A stretch of 64,000 nucleotides of DNA from Stappia taiwanensis (GCF_014635285.1 NZ_BMCR01000005.1:186001-250000), one strand, 5' to 3'; shown: positions 47,005 to 56,708, counted from the first letter of the stretch. Notes: generated by a model from the sequence alone, not told the origin. Program-made: numbers and translations.

Positions 47005-47777
47005 TCTGCTTCTCCGAATGTGACGGCGGTCTCGCCAAAGCCTTCGATCTCGGCAACGAACCGGGCGCCGGGGGTGGCGGCGACCATCGGCCCGAGCGCG
47101 CCGGACAGCACCACGTCGCCTTCGCCGAGCGGCCGGCCGGCCCGGGCCATCACCCGGGCGAGCCATAGAAGCGCGTTGAGCGGCGAGCCGAGGCAGGCGC
47201 GGCCGCTGCCTTCGCTGACCACCTGATCGCCGCAGCGCATTTGCATCCGGCAATCGAGCAGGTCGGCGCCGTCGAGCCGCCGGGCCGAGGGGCCGAGGGT
47301 GAAGAAGGCGGAAGAAGCGTTGTCGGCGACCGTATCGACGAAGCGGATGTCCCAGTTGGCGATGCGCGAGCCGACGATCTCAAGGCTCGGCACCACGTAC
47401 TCCACCGCGCGGATCACCTCGGCCATGGTGCAGTCGGGCGCGGTGAGCGGCCGGCCGAGGATGAAGGCCAGCTCCGCCTCCGCCTTCATCTGCGCGCCGG
47501 CGACGAAGGGGATCTCGCCGTCGTGGGGCACGTCCATGTCGGCAAACAGCATGCCGTAATCGGGCTGATCGACGCCGAGTTGGCGCTGCACCGCCGGATT
47601 GGTCAGGCCGATCTTGCGGCCGACCAGGCGCCCGCCGGCGGCCAGCCGCGCGGCGGTGTTGATTTCCTGCACGGCATAGGCGTCTTCCGCCGTGGCAAGC
47701 TCATCGCGCACCGGCAGGATCGGCGCGCCGGTGGCGTCCGCCTCCCGCAGCGCACGGGCGATGTCATCAAGGGTCAT
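47001..47777 (-). CDS. mhpD: 2-keto-4-pentenoate hydratase
   Basis: A 258-residue hydratase of the meta-cleavage pathway that makes 4-hydroxy-2-oxovalerate from 2-hydroxypentadienoate. The [18 protein letters not shown] motif and the metal-binding [10 protein letters not shown] segment are intact. It overlaps its neighbours on both sides by four bases, so the lower pathway is translated as a unit. Confidence 0.93.
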   Translation of the reverse strand: MTLDDIARALREADATGAPILPVRDELATAEDAYAVQEINTAARLAAGGRLVGRKIGLTNPAVQRQLGVDQPDYGMLFADMDVPHDGEIPFVAGAQMKAEAELAFILGRPLTAPDCTMAEVIRAVEYVVPSLEIVGSRIANWDIRFVDTVADNASSAFFTLGPSARRLDGADLLDCRMQMRCGDQVVSEGSGRACLGSPLNALLWLARVMARAGRPLGEGDVVLSGALGPMVAATPGARFVAEIEGFGETAVTFGEAE

Positions 47778-48766
47778 GCTGTCAGTTCCCGTTCTGCGCG
47801 CCGCATGGCAACGCCCGCTTCACCCGGCTGCACCGCCGCATAGTCGGCGGCGAGCCCTTCGACGATGTCGGCCAGCGGCTCGGTCCTGGCGATGCCGCCA
47901 ACGCCCTGGCCCGCACTCCACACGTGTTTCCAGGCCTTGGCGCCGGAGTGCATGTCTCCGGAAAAGTCGATCTTCGCATCCGCACGCATGGCGTCAGGGG
48001 AGATGCCTGCCGCCTCGACGCTGGCGCGCATCCAGTTGCCCAGCGCACCGGTGATCGCCCGCGAGGCGATCAGATCCTCCATCGCGCTGTCGATCACCAT
48101 TTGCCGGTAGGCATCGGAAATCAGGGTTTCGCGCGCGGCGAGAAAGCGCGTGCCGACATAGGCGAAATCCGCGCCCAGAAGCTCGACCGCCCGCACGGCC
48201 CGGCCGGTCCCGATCCCGCCACCAACGGCGATCGGCCCATCGAAGAAACGCCGGACCTCCTCGATAAAGGGAAGCATTGCATATTCGCCGGTATGTCCGC
48301 CGGCTCCGGAGCACACCAGAACGAGGCCGTCGGCCCCCTTGTCCACGGCCTTGCGGGCGTAGGTGGGGCTGTTCACATCCGCGAACACAAGACCGCCATA
48401 GCCATGCACGGTGTCGGTGACCCGATGCGGTCCGCCAAGGGCGGTGATCACCAGTTCCGGCCGATAGGCGGCGACCAGAGCAAGCTCTTCCTCGAAACGG
48501 CCATAGCTTGAATGGGTGATCATGTTGAAGGCCCAGGGCGCGTCCTGCGGTCCGACCCGTGCGTGGATCGTCTCGAAGATAGCTTTCAGGTCGTCCACCG
48601 TGCGGGCGTTCGGGCCGGGCAAGGCGCCCATCACCCCGGCCTTGCAGGCGGCAATGACCATCTCCGGCCCCGACACCAGAAACATCGGCGCGACGATCAC
48701 CGGCAGGCGCAACCGTGCTTTCAGGGCCGCGACGCGCGCCCGCGCATCGCTCGTTTCCTTTTTCAT
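47774..48766 (-). CDS. Nitronate monooxygenase-like FMN protein
   Basis: A 330-residue TIM-barrel flavoprotein of the nitronate monooxygenase/2-nitropropane dioxygenase family. The VIVAPMFLVSGPEMV start and the phosphate-binding GGGIGTGRAV loop are typical; the VCSGAGGHTGE loop fits the class with the conserved histidine. Its role in an aromatic operon is unexplained: nitro-compound detoxification or an enoyl-type reduction are both possible. Four-base overlaps on each side tie it firmly to the operon. Confidence 0.85.
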   Translation of the reverse strand: MKKETSDARARVAALKARLRLPVIVAPMFLVSGPEMVIAACKAGVMGALPGPNARTVDDLKAIFETIHARVGPQDAPWAFNMITHSSYGRFEEELALVAAYRPELVITALGGPHRVTDTVHGYGGLVFADVNSPTYARKAVDKGADGLVLVCSGAGGHTGEYAMLPFIEEVRRFFDGPIAVGGGIGTGRAVRAVELLGADFAYVGTRFLAARETLISDAYRQMVIDSAMEDLIASRAITGALGNWMRASVEAAGISPDAMRADAKIDFSGDMHSGAKAWKHVWSAGQGVGGIARTEPLADIVEGLAADYAAVQPGEAGVAMRRAERELTA

Positions 48767-49611
48767 GAGGATGCCCCCCGCTTGCGCCGGCCTCCGCCGC
48801 GCACCTCCAGCCCGCCGTCGGAGCGGATGATTTCCGCCGTGACGAAGCCGCTTTCGGCTCTGCTGGCCAATGTCACGTAAAGTCCGGCGTGATCTTCCGG
48901 TTCGGATAGGAACCCGAGCGGCACCGTCTTCGCCACCATCGCGTCGAAGCCGTCGAGCCCGGCAAGCTGGCGTTCGTCGCCCGGCAGCCCGCCAAGGTTG
49001 GTGCGGGTGCCACCGGGGGCCACGGCGTTGACCCGGATGTCCGGCGCCAGCTCGAAGGCAAGCTGGCGCACGACCCCGACAAGTCCGTGCTTGGAGCCGA
49101 CATAGAGCGTCCCGCCGCCGCCGGAAAAGAAGGACGAGGACGACAGGGTGAAGACGATCGAGCCGCGCGTCTCGCGCAGGGCGTCCAGCCCTGCGCGGAC
49201 GGCCAGCAGATAGCCGAGCACATTGACATCGAACAACTGCCGATACCGCTGTGCCAGATCCTCGCCGGCAATGTCCTCGAACCGGTCGCCGAAGTCGTAG
49301 ACACCGGCATTGGGCACCAGCGTGTCGAGCTTGCCATAGGTGGTAACCACCGTCTCGACCGCTTGCCGGTTCGCCTCCCAGTCGCGCACATCGCCCAGCA
49401 CCGGGCAGACCGACGCGCCATGAGCGGCGCGCAAGTTGTCCACGTCGGTCTCCGAGCGCACCAGGACGCCGACGCGCGCGCCTTCGGCAATAAACCGCTC
49501 GACAACGGCCCGACCGATGCCCTTGCCGCCGCCGGTGACAAGGGCGACCTGTCCCGCCAGTCGGCCATTGGCCGCCTCCCGCGGCGGCGTTTCCCGCAAG
49601 GTCTCGCTCAT
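48763..49611 (-). CDS. Cis-dihydrodiol dehydrogenase, SDR family (BphB/HcaB-like)
   Basis: A 282-residue short-chain dehydrogenase. The NAD motif TGGGKGIG, NAGVYD, the catalytic serine (TLSSSS) and YVGSK are present. With a Rieske dioxygenase directly upstream, the likely reaction is oxidation of an arene cis-dihydrodiol to a catechol. The ATG at 49611 has GGAGGG in front; the open frame beyond it overlaps the beta subunit gene. Confidence 0.9.
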   Translation of the reverse strand: MSETLRETPPREAANGRLAGQVALVTGGGKGIGRAVVERFIAEGARVGVLVRSETDVDNLRAAHGASVCPVLGDVRDWEANRQAVETVVTTYGKLDTLVPNAGVYDFGDRFEDIAGEDLAQRYRQLFDVNVLGYLLAVRAGLDALRETRGSIVFTLSSSSFFSGGGGTLYVGSKHGLVGVVRQLAFELAPDIRVNAVAPGGTRTNLGGLPGDERQLAGLDGFDAMVAKTVPLGFLSEPEDHAGLYVTLASRAESGFVTAEIIRSDGGLEVRGGGRRKRGASS

Positions 49612-49625
49612 GGTCCCTCCTCCCC

Positions 49626-50183
49626 TCACAGGAACGTGTTGAGGTTCTTCGACAGAAGCACGTTCTGCACGATCAGGATGCGTCGGCGCGCCAGGCGAAA
49701 CCCCTCGCCGTGGCGGCGCAGCACGTCTTCCCGGCGACCGTGGATCACGTCCTGGTCCGTCTCGTTGCGGTTGCGCACATTGGTGAAGACCGAGCACACG
49801 GCCAGCAGCGATGGGTCGCCGGTCTCATAAACCTCGATGTTGGAGATCAGGTGCAGGTGCCGCGTGGCGGGGTTGTCGGCCCACGCGGAGGGCTCGACGA
49901 AGCGCGCGACCCGGACCTTGAGTTCGGACAAGGTGTCGTCGAAATAGGCGCTGTCGCCGTGGCGATAGGGGCCGCGCGCATCCGAGCGGTTGCGCGTTTC
50001 CATATCGGGCATCCAATAGTGGATGTCCTCGTCCACGAAATGATCGAGCCACTCCTGATAGGCCTCGCGGTCGAGGGTTCGGGCCTCGGCATTGAGGAAC
50101 CGGGTCACCGCCCGTTCCGTCTCCGCGTCGGCTGGCCGATCATAGGCGGCGAAGGGCCGTGAGATGTCGAGAATATCCGTCAT
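49626..50183 (-). CDS. Ring-hydroxylating dioxygenase beta subunit
   Basis: A 185-residue structural subunit of an alpha3beta3 aromatic dioxygenase. Family features include EARTLDREAYQEWLDHF, the DIHYWMPD segment and the C-terminal NVLLSKNLNTFL, typical of BphE/HcaF. The ATG at 50183 lies just after the alpha-subunit stop with GGAG in front; a GTG at 50192 overlapping that stop is an alternative. Confidence 0.92.
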   Translation of the reverse strand: MTDILDISRPFAAYDRPADAETERAVTRFLNAEARTLDREAYQEWLDHFVDEDIHYWMPDMETRNRSDARGPYRHGDSAYFDDTLSELKVRVARFVEPSAWADNPATRHLHLISNIEVYETGDPSLLAVCSVFTNVRNRNETDQDVIHGRREDVLRRHGEGFRLARRRILIVQNVLLSKNLNTFL

Positions 50184-50188
50184 CGCGC

Positions 50189-51592
50189 TCACTCCGCCGC
50201 AGCCTTGGGACGTGCTGGCGCCGCCGTGGCGCCGTTTTGCAAATCCGCCCAGTTGTCATGCTCCATGAATTCCGCCCAGCGGGTGTAGAACAGCCGTTGA
50301 TTGGCGTCGTTCATCGAGCCCTTGTGCACGATGCCCGGCAGGTCGCGTTCCAGATCCTCGGAGCCCAGGCCCAGTGCGTAGTGCAGCGGCTGCTGGCGGG
50401 TGACGAAGCCCTGATTGACGCGGGTCGAATATTCCCAGTTCTCGCCGTCATCCATCTCGAAGACGCCGCCGGGCGAGAAGGTCATCATCACGCCCTTGCG
50501 GTAGAGATCCTTGATGCGTTCCGGAGCGTTCTTGTTGACGATGGTCCAGGACACCAGTTCAATCTTGCCCGGCCCGCGCGGATGCCAGACGCGGAAGGTG
50601 TTCTGTCCCGGCAGGAACGACATGTTGGGGAAGACCGTGGCCGAGGAAACTGCGCCGATGGCTCGTGCGCGCACCTCGCCCAGCCGCGCCTTGGCGCGCT
50701 CCGACAGGTCGAACATATAGTCGACCAGTTCCGGATAGCCGAGCGTGCGGGTATTGCCGACCTTGTCGAGGTTGGATTCAATGCCATGCCCATAGACCGA
50801 CGCCTGAAAGGCCAGTTCGTCGTACCGCTTGCCCAGGTCGACACCGCCACCGAGGATCGCCTGAGCCCCCGACTGATGCGTCCAGAAGGCATGGAGAATG
50901 TCGCCAACGAAATTTTCCGCCGGGAATTTCCAGTTGCAGTCGATTTCGGAACGGATTGCTCCGCCGATGAATTCGGTGCCGCCTTCCTCGTTGTCGAGCA
51001 TGATGTCGAGATAGAAGGTGAAGTCGCCGAGAAACTCTTCAAGGCTTGGCGCTTCGGGGTCGAAAGTGCCGAAGATCAGCCCCTTGTAGCTGGCGACCTG
51101 GGCCACGGGCGTCAGGCCGATCTGCGCCTTCTCGAAGCTTTCGTCCTTTTCGTAAACCTTGCCGTCGGTGCCCCGCAAGCCGCCGTCGAGGCCGAAGGAC
51201 CAGCCGTGATAATTGCAGATGAAGCCGCGCGCCTTGCTGCCGGCATCGACCATGCAAACCCGGTTGCCGCGATGTGGGCAGGAGTTGAGCAGTGCCTTCA
51301 CCGAGCCGTCGCGCTGACGCACGACGATCACGTCATCCTCGCCCATCGAGGTGCGGATGAAATCGCCGGGCCCTGGAATCTGGCTTTCATGCGCCAGAAA
51401 CAGCCACGCCCGGGCGAAGATCTGGCGCAATTCCGCCTGATAGACCGCCTCGTCGGAAAACACCCGGCGATCGACCTGGGCGGTGTCGCGATCCACCAGC
51501 CGCGCGAAATCGGGGTAGCTGCCAGCCGTCGGATAGACCGGCGTCATATCCGGGCGCCCCGCGCCCTGGCACGAACCTCTGCACATGGTCAT
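50189..51592 (-). CDS. Ring-hydroxylating dioxygenase alpha subunit (Rieske and mononuclear iron)
   Basis: A 467-residue catalytic subunit that inserts both atoms of O2 into an aromatic ring. The Rieske cluster ligands are C105, H107, C126 and H129 (CPHRGNR and CNYHGW). The mononuclear iron is held by H234 and H239 (GDILHAFWTHQS), with bridging D231, and a later aspartate in MDDGENW near residue 381. The ring substrate is not readable from sequence. ATGA overlap with the ferredoxin supports 51592; 51586 and 51547 are alternative starts, the last giving a more typical N-terminus. Confidence 0.93.
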   Translation of the reverse strand: MTMCRGSCQGAGRPDMTPVYPTAGSYPDFARLVDRDTAQVDRRVFSDEAVYQAELRQIFARAWLFLAHESQIPGPGDFIRTSMGEDDVIVVRQRDGSVKALLNSCPHRGNRVCMVDAGSKARGFICNYHGWSFGLDGGLRGTDGKVYEKDESFEKAQIGLTPVAQVASYKGLIFGTFDPEAPSLEEFLGDFTFYLDIMLDNEEGGTEFIGGAIRSEIDCNWKFPAENFVGDILHAFWTHQSGAQAILGGGVDLGKRYDELAFQASVYGHGIESNLDKVGNTRTLGYPELVDYMFDLSERAKARLGEVRARAIGAVSSATVFPNMSFLPGQNTFRVWHPRGPGKIELVSWTIVNKNAPERIKDLYRKGVMMTFSPGGVFEMDDGENWEYSTRVNQGFVTRQQPLHYALGLGSEDLERDLPGIVHKGSMNDANQRLFYTRWAEFMEHDNWADLQNGATAAPARPKAAAE

Positions 51593-51906
51593 GCCTCCTC
51601 CTTCAGGCGGGCGAAGACCTTGCCGTCACGGTCCTCGCAGGTGAAAAACGTCAGATTGGGACAACCGGCCGGGCGGTTGTGAACCTCCCCCGAACCCAGT
51701 TCGAATTCGGCGAAATGAACGCCGCACACGACGCGGCCATCCTCGACCCAGCCTTCCGACAGGCTTTCCTCCGCATGCGGACAGGTGTCGGGAAAGACGA
51801 AGATCTGCCCCTCGTGCCGGGTCAACGCCACGGCGGGAAACCCTTCGACATCGCGGCGCAGGATTTCGCCTTCCACCACGTCGGTGCTGTTGCAAAGCTC
51901 GATCAT
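51589..51906 (-). CDS. Rieske ferredoxin of the ring-hydroxylating dioxygenase
   Basis: A 105-residue [2Fe-2S] protein with the Rieske ligands in CPHAEESLSEG and CGVHFAEFEL. It passes electrons from the reductase encoded at 43097-44308 to the alpha subunit. It overlaps both neighbours by four bases. Confidence 0.95.
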   Translation of the reverse strand: MIELCNSTDVVEGEILRRDVEGFPAVALTRHEGQIFVFPDTCPHAEESLSEGWVEDGRVVCGVHFAEFELGSGEVHNRPAGCPNLTFFTCEDRDGKVFARLKEEA

Positions 51907-52733
51907 GCCGCCACCTTCAGTTCCGCAAAGCCCATGCCGGTGACCCAGCCTTCGATCGGTTCATAGGCAACCACCTCGCCGCCGGCCGCGCGCGTCGCCG
52001 CCATCGCGCAGGCATAGGTGCGGATTTCCATGGCGCCATTGCCGCCCTCTTGCAGGATTTCCTCGTCGGTGAGTGCCAGCATCGCCTCCCGGTCGCCGCG
52101 CGCGACGATGTCGAGCACCTTGCGATCGAACGTCGGGTTGACCTCGCCCATGCGCTCGTTGCCGACATGATGGGAAATGCCGCCCGAGCCGATCACCACG
52201 ACACGCTGGTCAGTGCCGTCGCTTTCCACGGCGGCCGCGATGTGCTCGCCGATCTGCCAGGCCCGCGCCATCGGCAGATAAGGATCGACGCCGCAGGCCA
52301 GCATCACCGCCACCGTGGTCATGCCCTCGTTGGGCTTGATCATCAGATGATGCGGAATGCCGATGGAGTGATCGACCTGCATGGCGCGCCCGACCGTCCA
52401 GTCGAACCCGGTCTGCCGACCGACCGCCGCGATATGCGCGCCAAGCGCGGCGTTGGAGGCAATCGGCGCGCGCTTGATGCCGGGAAGCTGATCGACCGGC
52501 CCCTCGATCTCTCCGGTGGAGATGACATAGGGCGGCAGCGCTTCAGTACCAAAGAGTATGTAGTGGTCACAGCCAATGATGATGGCCGTGTCGGCGCGCA
52601 GCTCCCGAATGCGCTCGGCCATGCGCGCATAGGCGGCATAGACGGTGGCGCTTTGTTCGGCAGAGGCGCCCTTGGGGTTGAAATACATCACCGGATTGTG
52701 CGGAACGACGAAACCGCCGACGATCGTGGCCAT
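51903..52733 (-). CDS. Class III (LigB-type) extradiol ring-cleavage dioxygenase, large subunit
   Basis: A 276-residue catalytic subunit that opens a catechol next to the hydroxyls using Fe(II). Metal ligands of the LigB family are H12, H57 and E236, and a catalytic histidine lies at 188/189 in GGISHHVGN. It pairs with the small LigA-like subunit encoded three bases upstream, the same arrangement as LigAB and the carbazole-pathway enzyme CarBaBb. The natural catechol is unknown. Confidence 0.9.
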   Translation of the reverse strand: MATIVGGFVVPHNPVMYFNPKGASAEQSATVYAAYARMAERIRELRADTAIIIGCDHYILFGTEALPPYVISTGEIEGPVDQLPGIKRAPIASNAALGAHIAAVGRQTGFDWTVGRAMQVDHSIGIPHHLMIKPNEGMTTVAVMLACGVDPYLPMARAWQIGEHIAAAVESDGTDQRVVVIGSGGISHHVGNERMGEVNPTFDRKVLDIVARGDREAMLALTDEEILQEGGNGAMEIRTYACAMAATRAAGGEVVAYEPIEGWVTGMGFAELKVAA

Positions 52734-52736
52734 GGG

Positions 52737-52994
52737 TCAGGCCTCCTCTCGTTTCATGATTTTCATGTAATCGGAATTGGATTTGCCCGCCTGGAGCCAG
52801 AAGCCCCAGGTCAGCATCGTGTTCACGCCCCGGTCGGCGAGGTCGCGCACCCGATAATCCCGGACGAGCGTCTTTTCCTCGACGTCGAGCTGATAACGTC
52901 CGAGGAACTTGTCTGGATCGGCTGCAAAGAGTTTCTTGTTCGCGCCCGAGGTGGACAGGTCGTAGAGCACCTTTTCGAGACTGTTGCGGCTCAT
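52737..52994 (-). CDS. LigA-like small subunit of the extradiol dioxygenase
   Basis: An 85-residue helical protein of the LigA type (DPDKFLGRYQLDVEE, then RDYRVRDLADRGVNTMLTWG), which caps the active site of the LigB-type subunit. The ATG at 52994 overlaps the hydrolase stop by four bases; the open frame upstream of it is inside the hydrolase gene and non-coding. Confidence 0.85.
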   Translation of the reverse strand: MSRNSLEKVLYDLSTSGANKKLFAADPDKFLGRYQLDVEEKTLVRDYRVRDLADRGVNTMLTWGFWLQAGKSNSDYMKIMKREEA

Positions 52995-53818
52995 GCGTCT
53001 TCTCCCAGAAAGTCGGTGACCAGCTTCAGGAAGGCGGCTTCCCGTTCGATCTGCACCCAGTGGCCGCACTTGCCAAAGCTGTGGAGCTGCGAATTCTCCA
53101 GCCACTGATGCATGTCCAGCGCCCGCTCGTAGGGAACCAGCCGGTCCTCGCGGCCATGCAGGATCAGGGCGGGATGTTTCACCGTGCGCAGCATCTTTTC
53201 GGGAATGCCCCGCACGATCGGGGCCTCGCCTTCCGGCGGAGGCATCAGCTTGCGAAAAGCTTCCAGCGCCCCGTCCCGCGTTGCAGCCTCGAAACGCGCC
53301 TGGATCAGATCCTCGGTGACGAAGGAGGGATCATGGGGAAAGAAGCTCATCGCGCGGCGCAGGCTGTCCATCGTGCCGTCGAATTCGCCTTGCGCGCGCA
53401 GGCCGTCGGTCAGCGGGAAACGACCGCAGGGCGTTCCGAGCAGCACCAGCCGGTCGATCCGTTCCGGGTGATTGATCGCGGTCATCAGGCCGAGCGCGCC
53501 GCCGAAGGAATTGCCGACGACCGACACCTTTTCCAGCCCCAGCGCATCGAGCACACCGACGAAATGCTCTACCCACAACATGATGTTGTACTGGGTATCG
53601 GGTTTCATCTCGGTCGCGCCGAAACCGGCAATGTCCGGCGCCACGATGTCGAACTGCGCGGACAGCGGCGCGATCACCTTGCGCCAGTTTGCCCAGGCCG
53701 ACACGCCAGCGCCCGAGCCGTGCAGCAGGGCGACAGGTGCGCCCTCGCCCGCGCGGTGAACGTTGGTGTCATGACCGGCCGCCGTCACCGAAAGCCGGGT
53801 GGCGTTGTAATCCAGCAT
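52991..53818 (-). CDS. Meta-cleavage product hydrolase, alpha/beta fold
   Basis: A protein of about 275 residues that would split the ring-cleavage product (C-C hydrolase, BphD/MhpC/CarC type). The nucleophile serine is in VGNSFGGALG, the aspartate in GREDRLVPYE and the histidine in GKCGHWVQIE; the oxyanion loop HGSGAGVSAWANW is of the C-C hydrolase kind. GAGG lies nine bases before the ATG at 53818; an ATG at 53827 is also possible. It follows the TRAP genes and precedes LigA and LigB. Confidence 0.9.
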   Translation of the reverse strand: MLDYNATRLSVTAAGHDTNVHRAGEGAPVALLHGSGAGVSAWANWRKVIAPLSAQFDIVAPDIAGFGATEMKPDTQYNIMLWVEHFVGVLDALGLEKVSVVGNSFGGALGLMTAINHPERIDRLVLLGTPCGRFPLTDGLRAQGEFDGTMDSLRRAMSFFPHDPSFVTEDLIQARFEAATRDGALEAFRKLMPPPEGEAPIVRGIPEKMLRTVKHPALILHGREDRLVPYERALDMHQWLENSQLHSFGKCGHWVQIEREAAFLKLVTDFLGEDA

Positions 53819-53829
53819 GGCAGACATCC

Positions 53830-55119
53830 TCACTTGAGATAGGCGGGCAGCGCGAGTGACAGCCAGGGTACGAAGACCACCAGCAGCACGCGCGCCACAT
53901 CCGCGACAACGAAGGGAACGACGCCCCGGAAGATCCGCGACAGCGGGACCTCCTGCAGCACGGAGCGCAAGACGAAGACATTGAGCCCGACGGGCGGGGT
54001 GATCAGGCTGATTTCAACCACCACCACGACCAGCACGCCGAACCAGACGAGGTCGTATCCAAGGCTGACGACCAGCGGATAGAACACCGGTACGGTCAGC
54101 AGCATCATGGAGATGCTTTCCAGAATGCAGCCCAGAACGAGATAGATCAGGATGATCAGGAAGATGACCGCCAGCGGCGCAACGCCGAGGCTCTCGATGG
54201 CGGCGGTCAGGTCCTGGGGCAGGCGTGCCACATTGACCAGATTGGCAAACAGGAAGCTGCCGATCAGAATGGCCATCAACGCCACTGTCGTCGCGATCCC
54301 GTCGGCCAGCGCCGTGCGCACCATCTCCAGCGACGCGCGGCCACGCAGAACGGCGATGAGAAGCGCCCCGGCCGCGCCGATTCCGGCACTTTCCGTCGGC
54401 GAGAACAGTCCGCCATAGATGCCGCCCATGACAAGGCCGAACAGCAGAAGCACCGCCCAGATGCCGCGCAGCGCCGCGATGCGTTGCTGCCAGTTGGAGC
54501 GCGCGCCCGCCGGTCCGGCCTCCGGGTTGCGCGCCACGACAAACAGCACCGCCGCTGCATAGAGCACGATCCCGAGGATCCCCGGCAGAATGCCGGCCAT
54601 GAACAACGCGCCAATGTCGCTTTCGGTGATGATGCCGAAGAAGACCAGCGCGATGGACGGCGGAATGAGAATGCCGAGCGTGCCGCCGGCGGCGATCGAA
54701 CCGGTCGCCAGGTCGTCGCGATAGCCGAACCGTTTCATTTGCGGATAGGCAATGCGCGACATGGTGGCGGCAGTGGCGAATGACGAGCCGGACACGGCGC
54801 CGAAGCCGCCGCAGGCCGCCACCGTCGACAGGGCCAGCCCGCCCCGCCAATGGCCGACGAAGGCATAGCACGCCTGAAACAGCTCCTCCGCGATGCCCGA
54901 GCGCGCAATGAACGCGCCCATGACGATGAACAGCGGAATGACGGCGAATTCGTAGGTCAGCACCGTTTCGGTGGCGATGATCCCGACCTGGGCGAAGGCC
55001 GCCGGCCAACCCTGGAAGGCGGCAAGCCCGCACAGGCCCACCAGCCCCGTCGCCACGGCAATGGGCACCCGCAGCAGCAGCAACACGAGCAGGGTGACAA
55101 CGCTGATCGTCAGGATCAT
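53830..55119 (-). CDS. dctM: TRAP transporter large permease (DctM)
   Basis: A 429-residue membrane protein with 12 or so helices, the ion-coupled channel part of a TRAP uptake system. Signature segments are GGFGAVSGSSFATAATM and LGILIPPSIALVFFG, and the C-terminal TPPVGLNVFVL. Its ATG overlaps the dctQ stop by ATGA. It should import the organic acid degraded by this operon. Confidence 0.93.
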   Translation of the reverse strand: MILTISVVTLLVLLLLRVPIAVATGLVGLCGLAAFQGWPAAFAQVGIIATETVLTYEFAVIPLFIVMGAFIARSGIAEELFQACYAFVGHWRGGLALSTVAACGGFGAVSGSSFATAATMSRIAYPQMKRFGYRDDLATGSIAAGGTLGILIPPSIALVFFGIITESDIGALFMAGILPGILGIVLYAAAVLFVVARNPEAGPAGARSNWQQRIAALRGIWAVLLLFGLVMGGIYGGLFSPTESAGIGAAGALLIAVLRGRASLEMVRTALADGIATTVALMAILIGSFLFANLVNVARLPQDLTAAIESLGVAPLAVIFLIILIYLVLGCILESISMMLLTVPVFYPLVVSLGYDLVWFGVLVVVVVEISLITPPVGLNVFVLRSVLQEVPLSRIFRGVVPFVVADVARVLLVVFVPWLSLALPAYLK

Positions 55120-55622
55120 GATGCGCGCTCCCCATCGCCCGGGCGCAGACCCGGCACCACGGCCGCCAGCGTGGCGACAACGGCAAGGCTCGCCAGTCCG
55201 CCGAAGACCGCCAGCGGCAACCACTTTTCCAGCGGCAGGAACAGGAAGGTCTCGCGCCAGCGCATCAAGGCGCCCATCTGGCGGAAGATGTAGATGGCGA
55301 GCAGCGTGAAGAAGCTCAGTTCCAGCAGCCACACCGCCGCTTCGCGCGCCCGGTCGAACGCCGGCAGGCGGCTCAGCCAGGGTTGCAGCAGGTCGATGCG
55401 GATGTGGTCGCGCCGCCAGGCCGCGCGCACCAGCCCGCCATAGACCGCAACACCAAGCAGAACACCGACCAACTCATAGGCAAAGCCCAGCGGAGCGCCA
55501 AAGGCAACGCGCCCGACCACATCCACCGCGGTGATCCCGACCAGACCGAACAGCGCCAGCCGCGTCAGCAGGAGAAGCGCTTCTTGCAGGACGCCATGCA
55601 AGCGCCGCAGAAGCCGGATCAT
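55116..55622 (-). CDS. dctQ: TRAP transporter small permease (DctQ)
   Basis: A 168-residue membrane protein with four helices and the DctQ pattern (LRRLHGVLQEALLLLTRLALF, later RRDHIRIDLL). It overlaps its neighbours by four bases on both sides. Confidence 0.9.
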   Translation of the reverse strand: MIRLLRRLHGVLQEALLLLTRLALFGLVGITAVDVVGRVAFGAPLGFAYELVGVLLGVAVYGGLVRAAWRRDHIRIDLLQPWLSRLPAFDRAREAAVWLLELSFFTLLAIYIFRQMGALMRWRETFLFLPLEKWLPLAVFGGLASLAVVATLAAVVPGLRPGDGERAS

Positions 55623-56680
55623 TCACCGGCCTCCGCGATCTGCTGCCGATAAAAGGCCAGGGCAGCCTCCGGATCGATGCCGGCATCGCGGGCGCGCGCC
55701 TTCCAGGCCTCCAACTCGTCGGAATAGGCGGCGCGCAACTCGTCCTGAAAGGCATCCGACGCCGTCTGATAGGCTGTTCCGAGGCGCTCCTGGAACGCGG
55801 CGCGCGCCTTGAGGTCGTTCTCATGCCACAGCCGGCCCATGATCTCGCTGAGCCGCTCACCCGACAACGCGCGGATCGCTTCGCGGTCCTGTTCGCTGAT
55901 CTGTTCCCACTTCGCCTTGTTGACGATGATGAAGGCGGAGTTGGAGAAGATGCCGCCGGGAATGCGCGTGACCGCGTGTACATCGTCGTCGACATGGAAA
56001 CCGGTGACCAGTTCGTCGGAAATCACCGTGCCGTCGATGATGCCACGCGACAGCATCTCGCGAAGTTCGCCAAGCGATCCGGAGACCGGAACCGCGCCGA
56101 TCTTGCCCAGAACCCGGCCAACGACCGGCGTGGGTACGCGCAGTTTCTTGCCCTTGAGGTCGGCGAGCCGTGTTACCTGCGCCTCGCGCATGGAAATGTT
56201 GCCGCCTGCCGTCACATGCATTCCGAGCGTCACGACGTCACTCTGCATGCCGGTCGGCTCGAAATGCGCCTTCCACAGCCGCCAGTAGGCGCGCGAGGAG
56301 AGCCCCGCATTCTCGGTGATAAACGGGAACTCGACCATCTCCGTCAGCGGAAAGACGCCCGGCGTGTAGCCATGCGGACCCCAGGCGATATCCGCCACGC
56401 CATCGACCACGGCCTGATAGTTGCGGTTCGGCGGCGCCAGCGGCTTGGCCGAGGGCTCCACCGTCACCCGCCCCTCCGTGACCCGGGCGATGTCCTCGAA
56501 CCAGGGATAGAGCCCTTCGGCCTGACTCCAATGCCCGCTCGGGAACCATTGATTGTAACGCAGCGTCACACTTTCGGCCGCAGCCTCCCCGGCGGAGAAC
56601 AGCCCCATTCCAAGAACCGCCACCGTGCCGGCGAGCAGCGTCGCGCGGCCCCGCATGCGCAGATCTGTCCAATCGACCAT
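55619..56680 (-). CDS. dctP: TRAP transporter substrate-binding protein (DctP)
   Basis: A 353-residue periplasmic solute receptor with a signal peptide (cleavage near AAA, about residue 35). After it, LRYNQWFPSGHW and the later RVPTPVVGRVLGKIGA show the DctP fold, with the arginine that binds ligand carboxylates in this region. The ligand should be an aromatic or aliphatic carboxylate linked to the operon. Confidence 0.92.
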   Translation of the reverse strand: MVDWTDLRMRGRATLLAGTVAVLGMGLFSAGEAAAESVTLRYNQWFPSGHWSQAEGLYPWFEDIARVTEGRVTVEPSAKPLAPPNRNYQAVVDGVADIAWGPHGYTPGVFPLTEMVEFPFITENAGLSSRAYWRLWKAHFEPTGMQSDVVTLGMHVTAGGNISMREAQVTRLADLKGKKLRVPTPVVGRVLGKIGAVPVSGSLGELREMLSRGIIDGTVISDELVTGFHVDDDVHAVTRIPGGIFSNSAFIIVNKAKWEQISEQDREAIRALSGERLSEIMGRLWHENDLKARAAFQERLGTAYQTASDAFQDELRAAYSDELEAWKARARDAGIDPEAALAFYRQQIAEAGE

Positions 56681-56708
56681 CCCGTTTCCTCCCTCGATTG
56701 TGTTTTCT

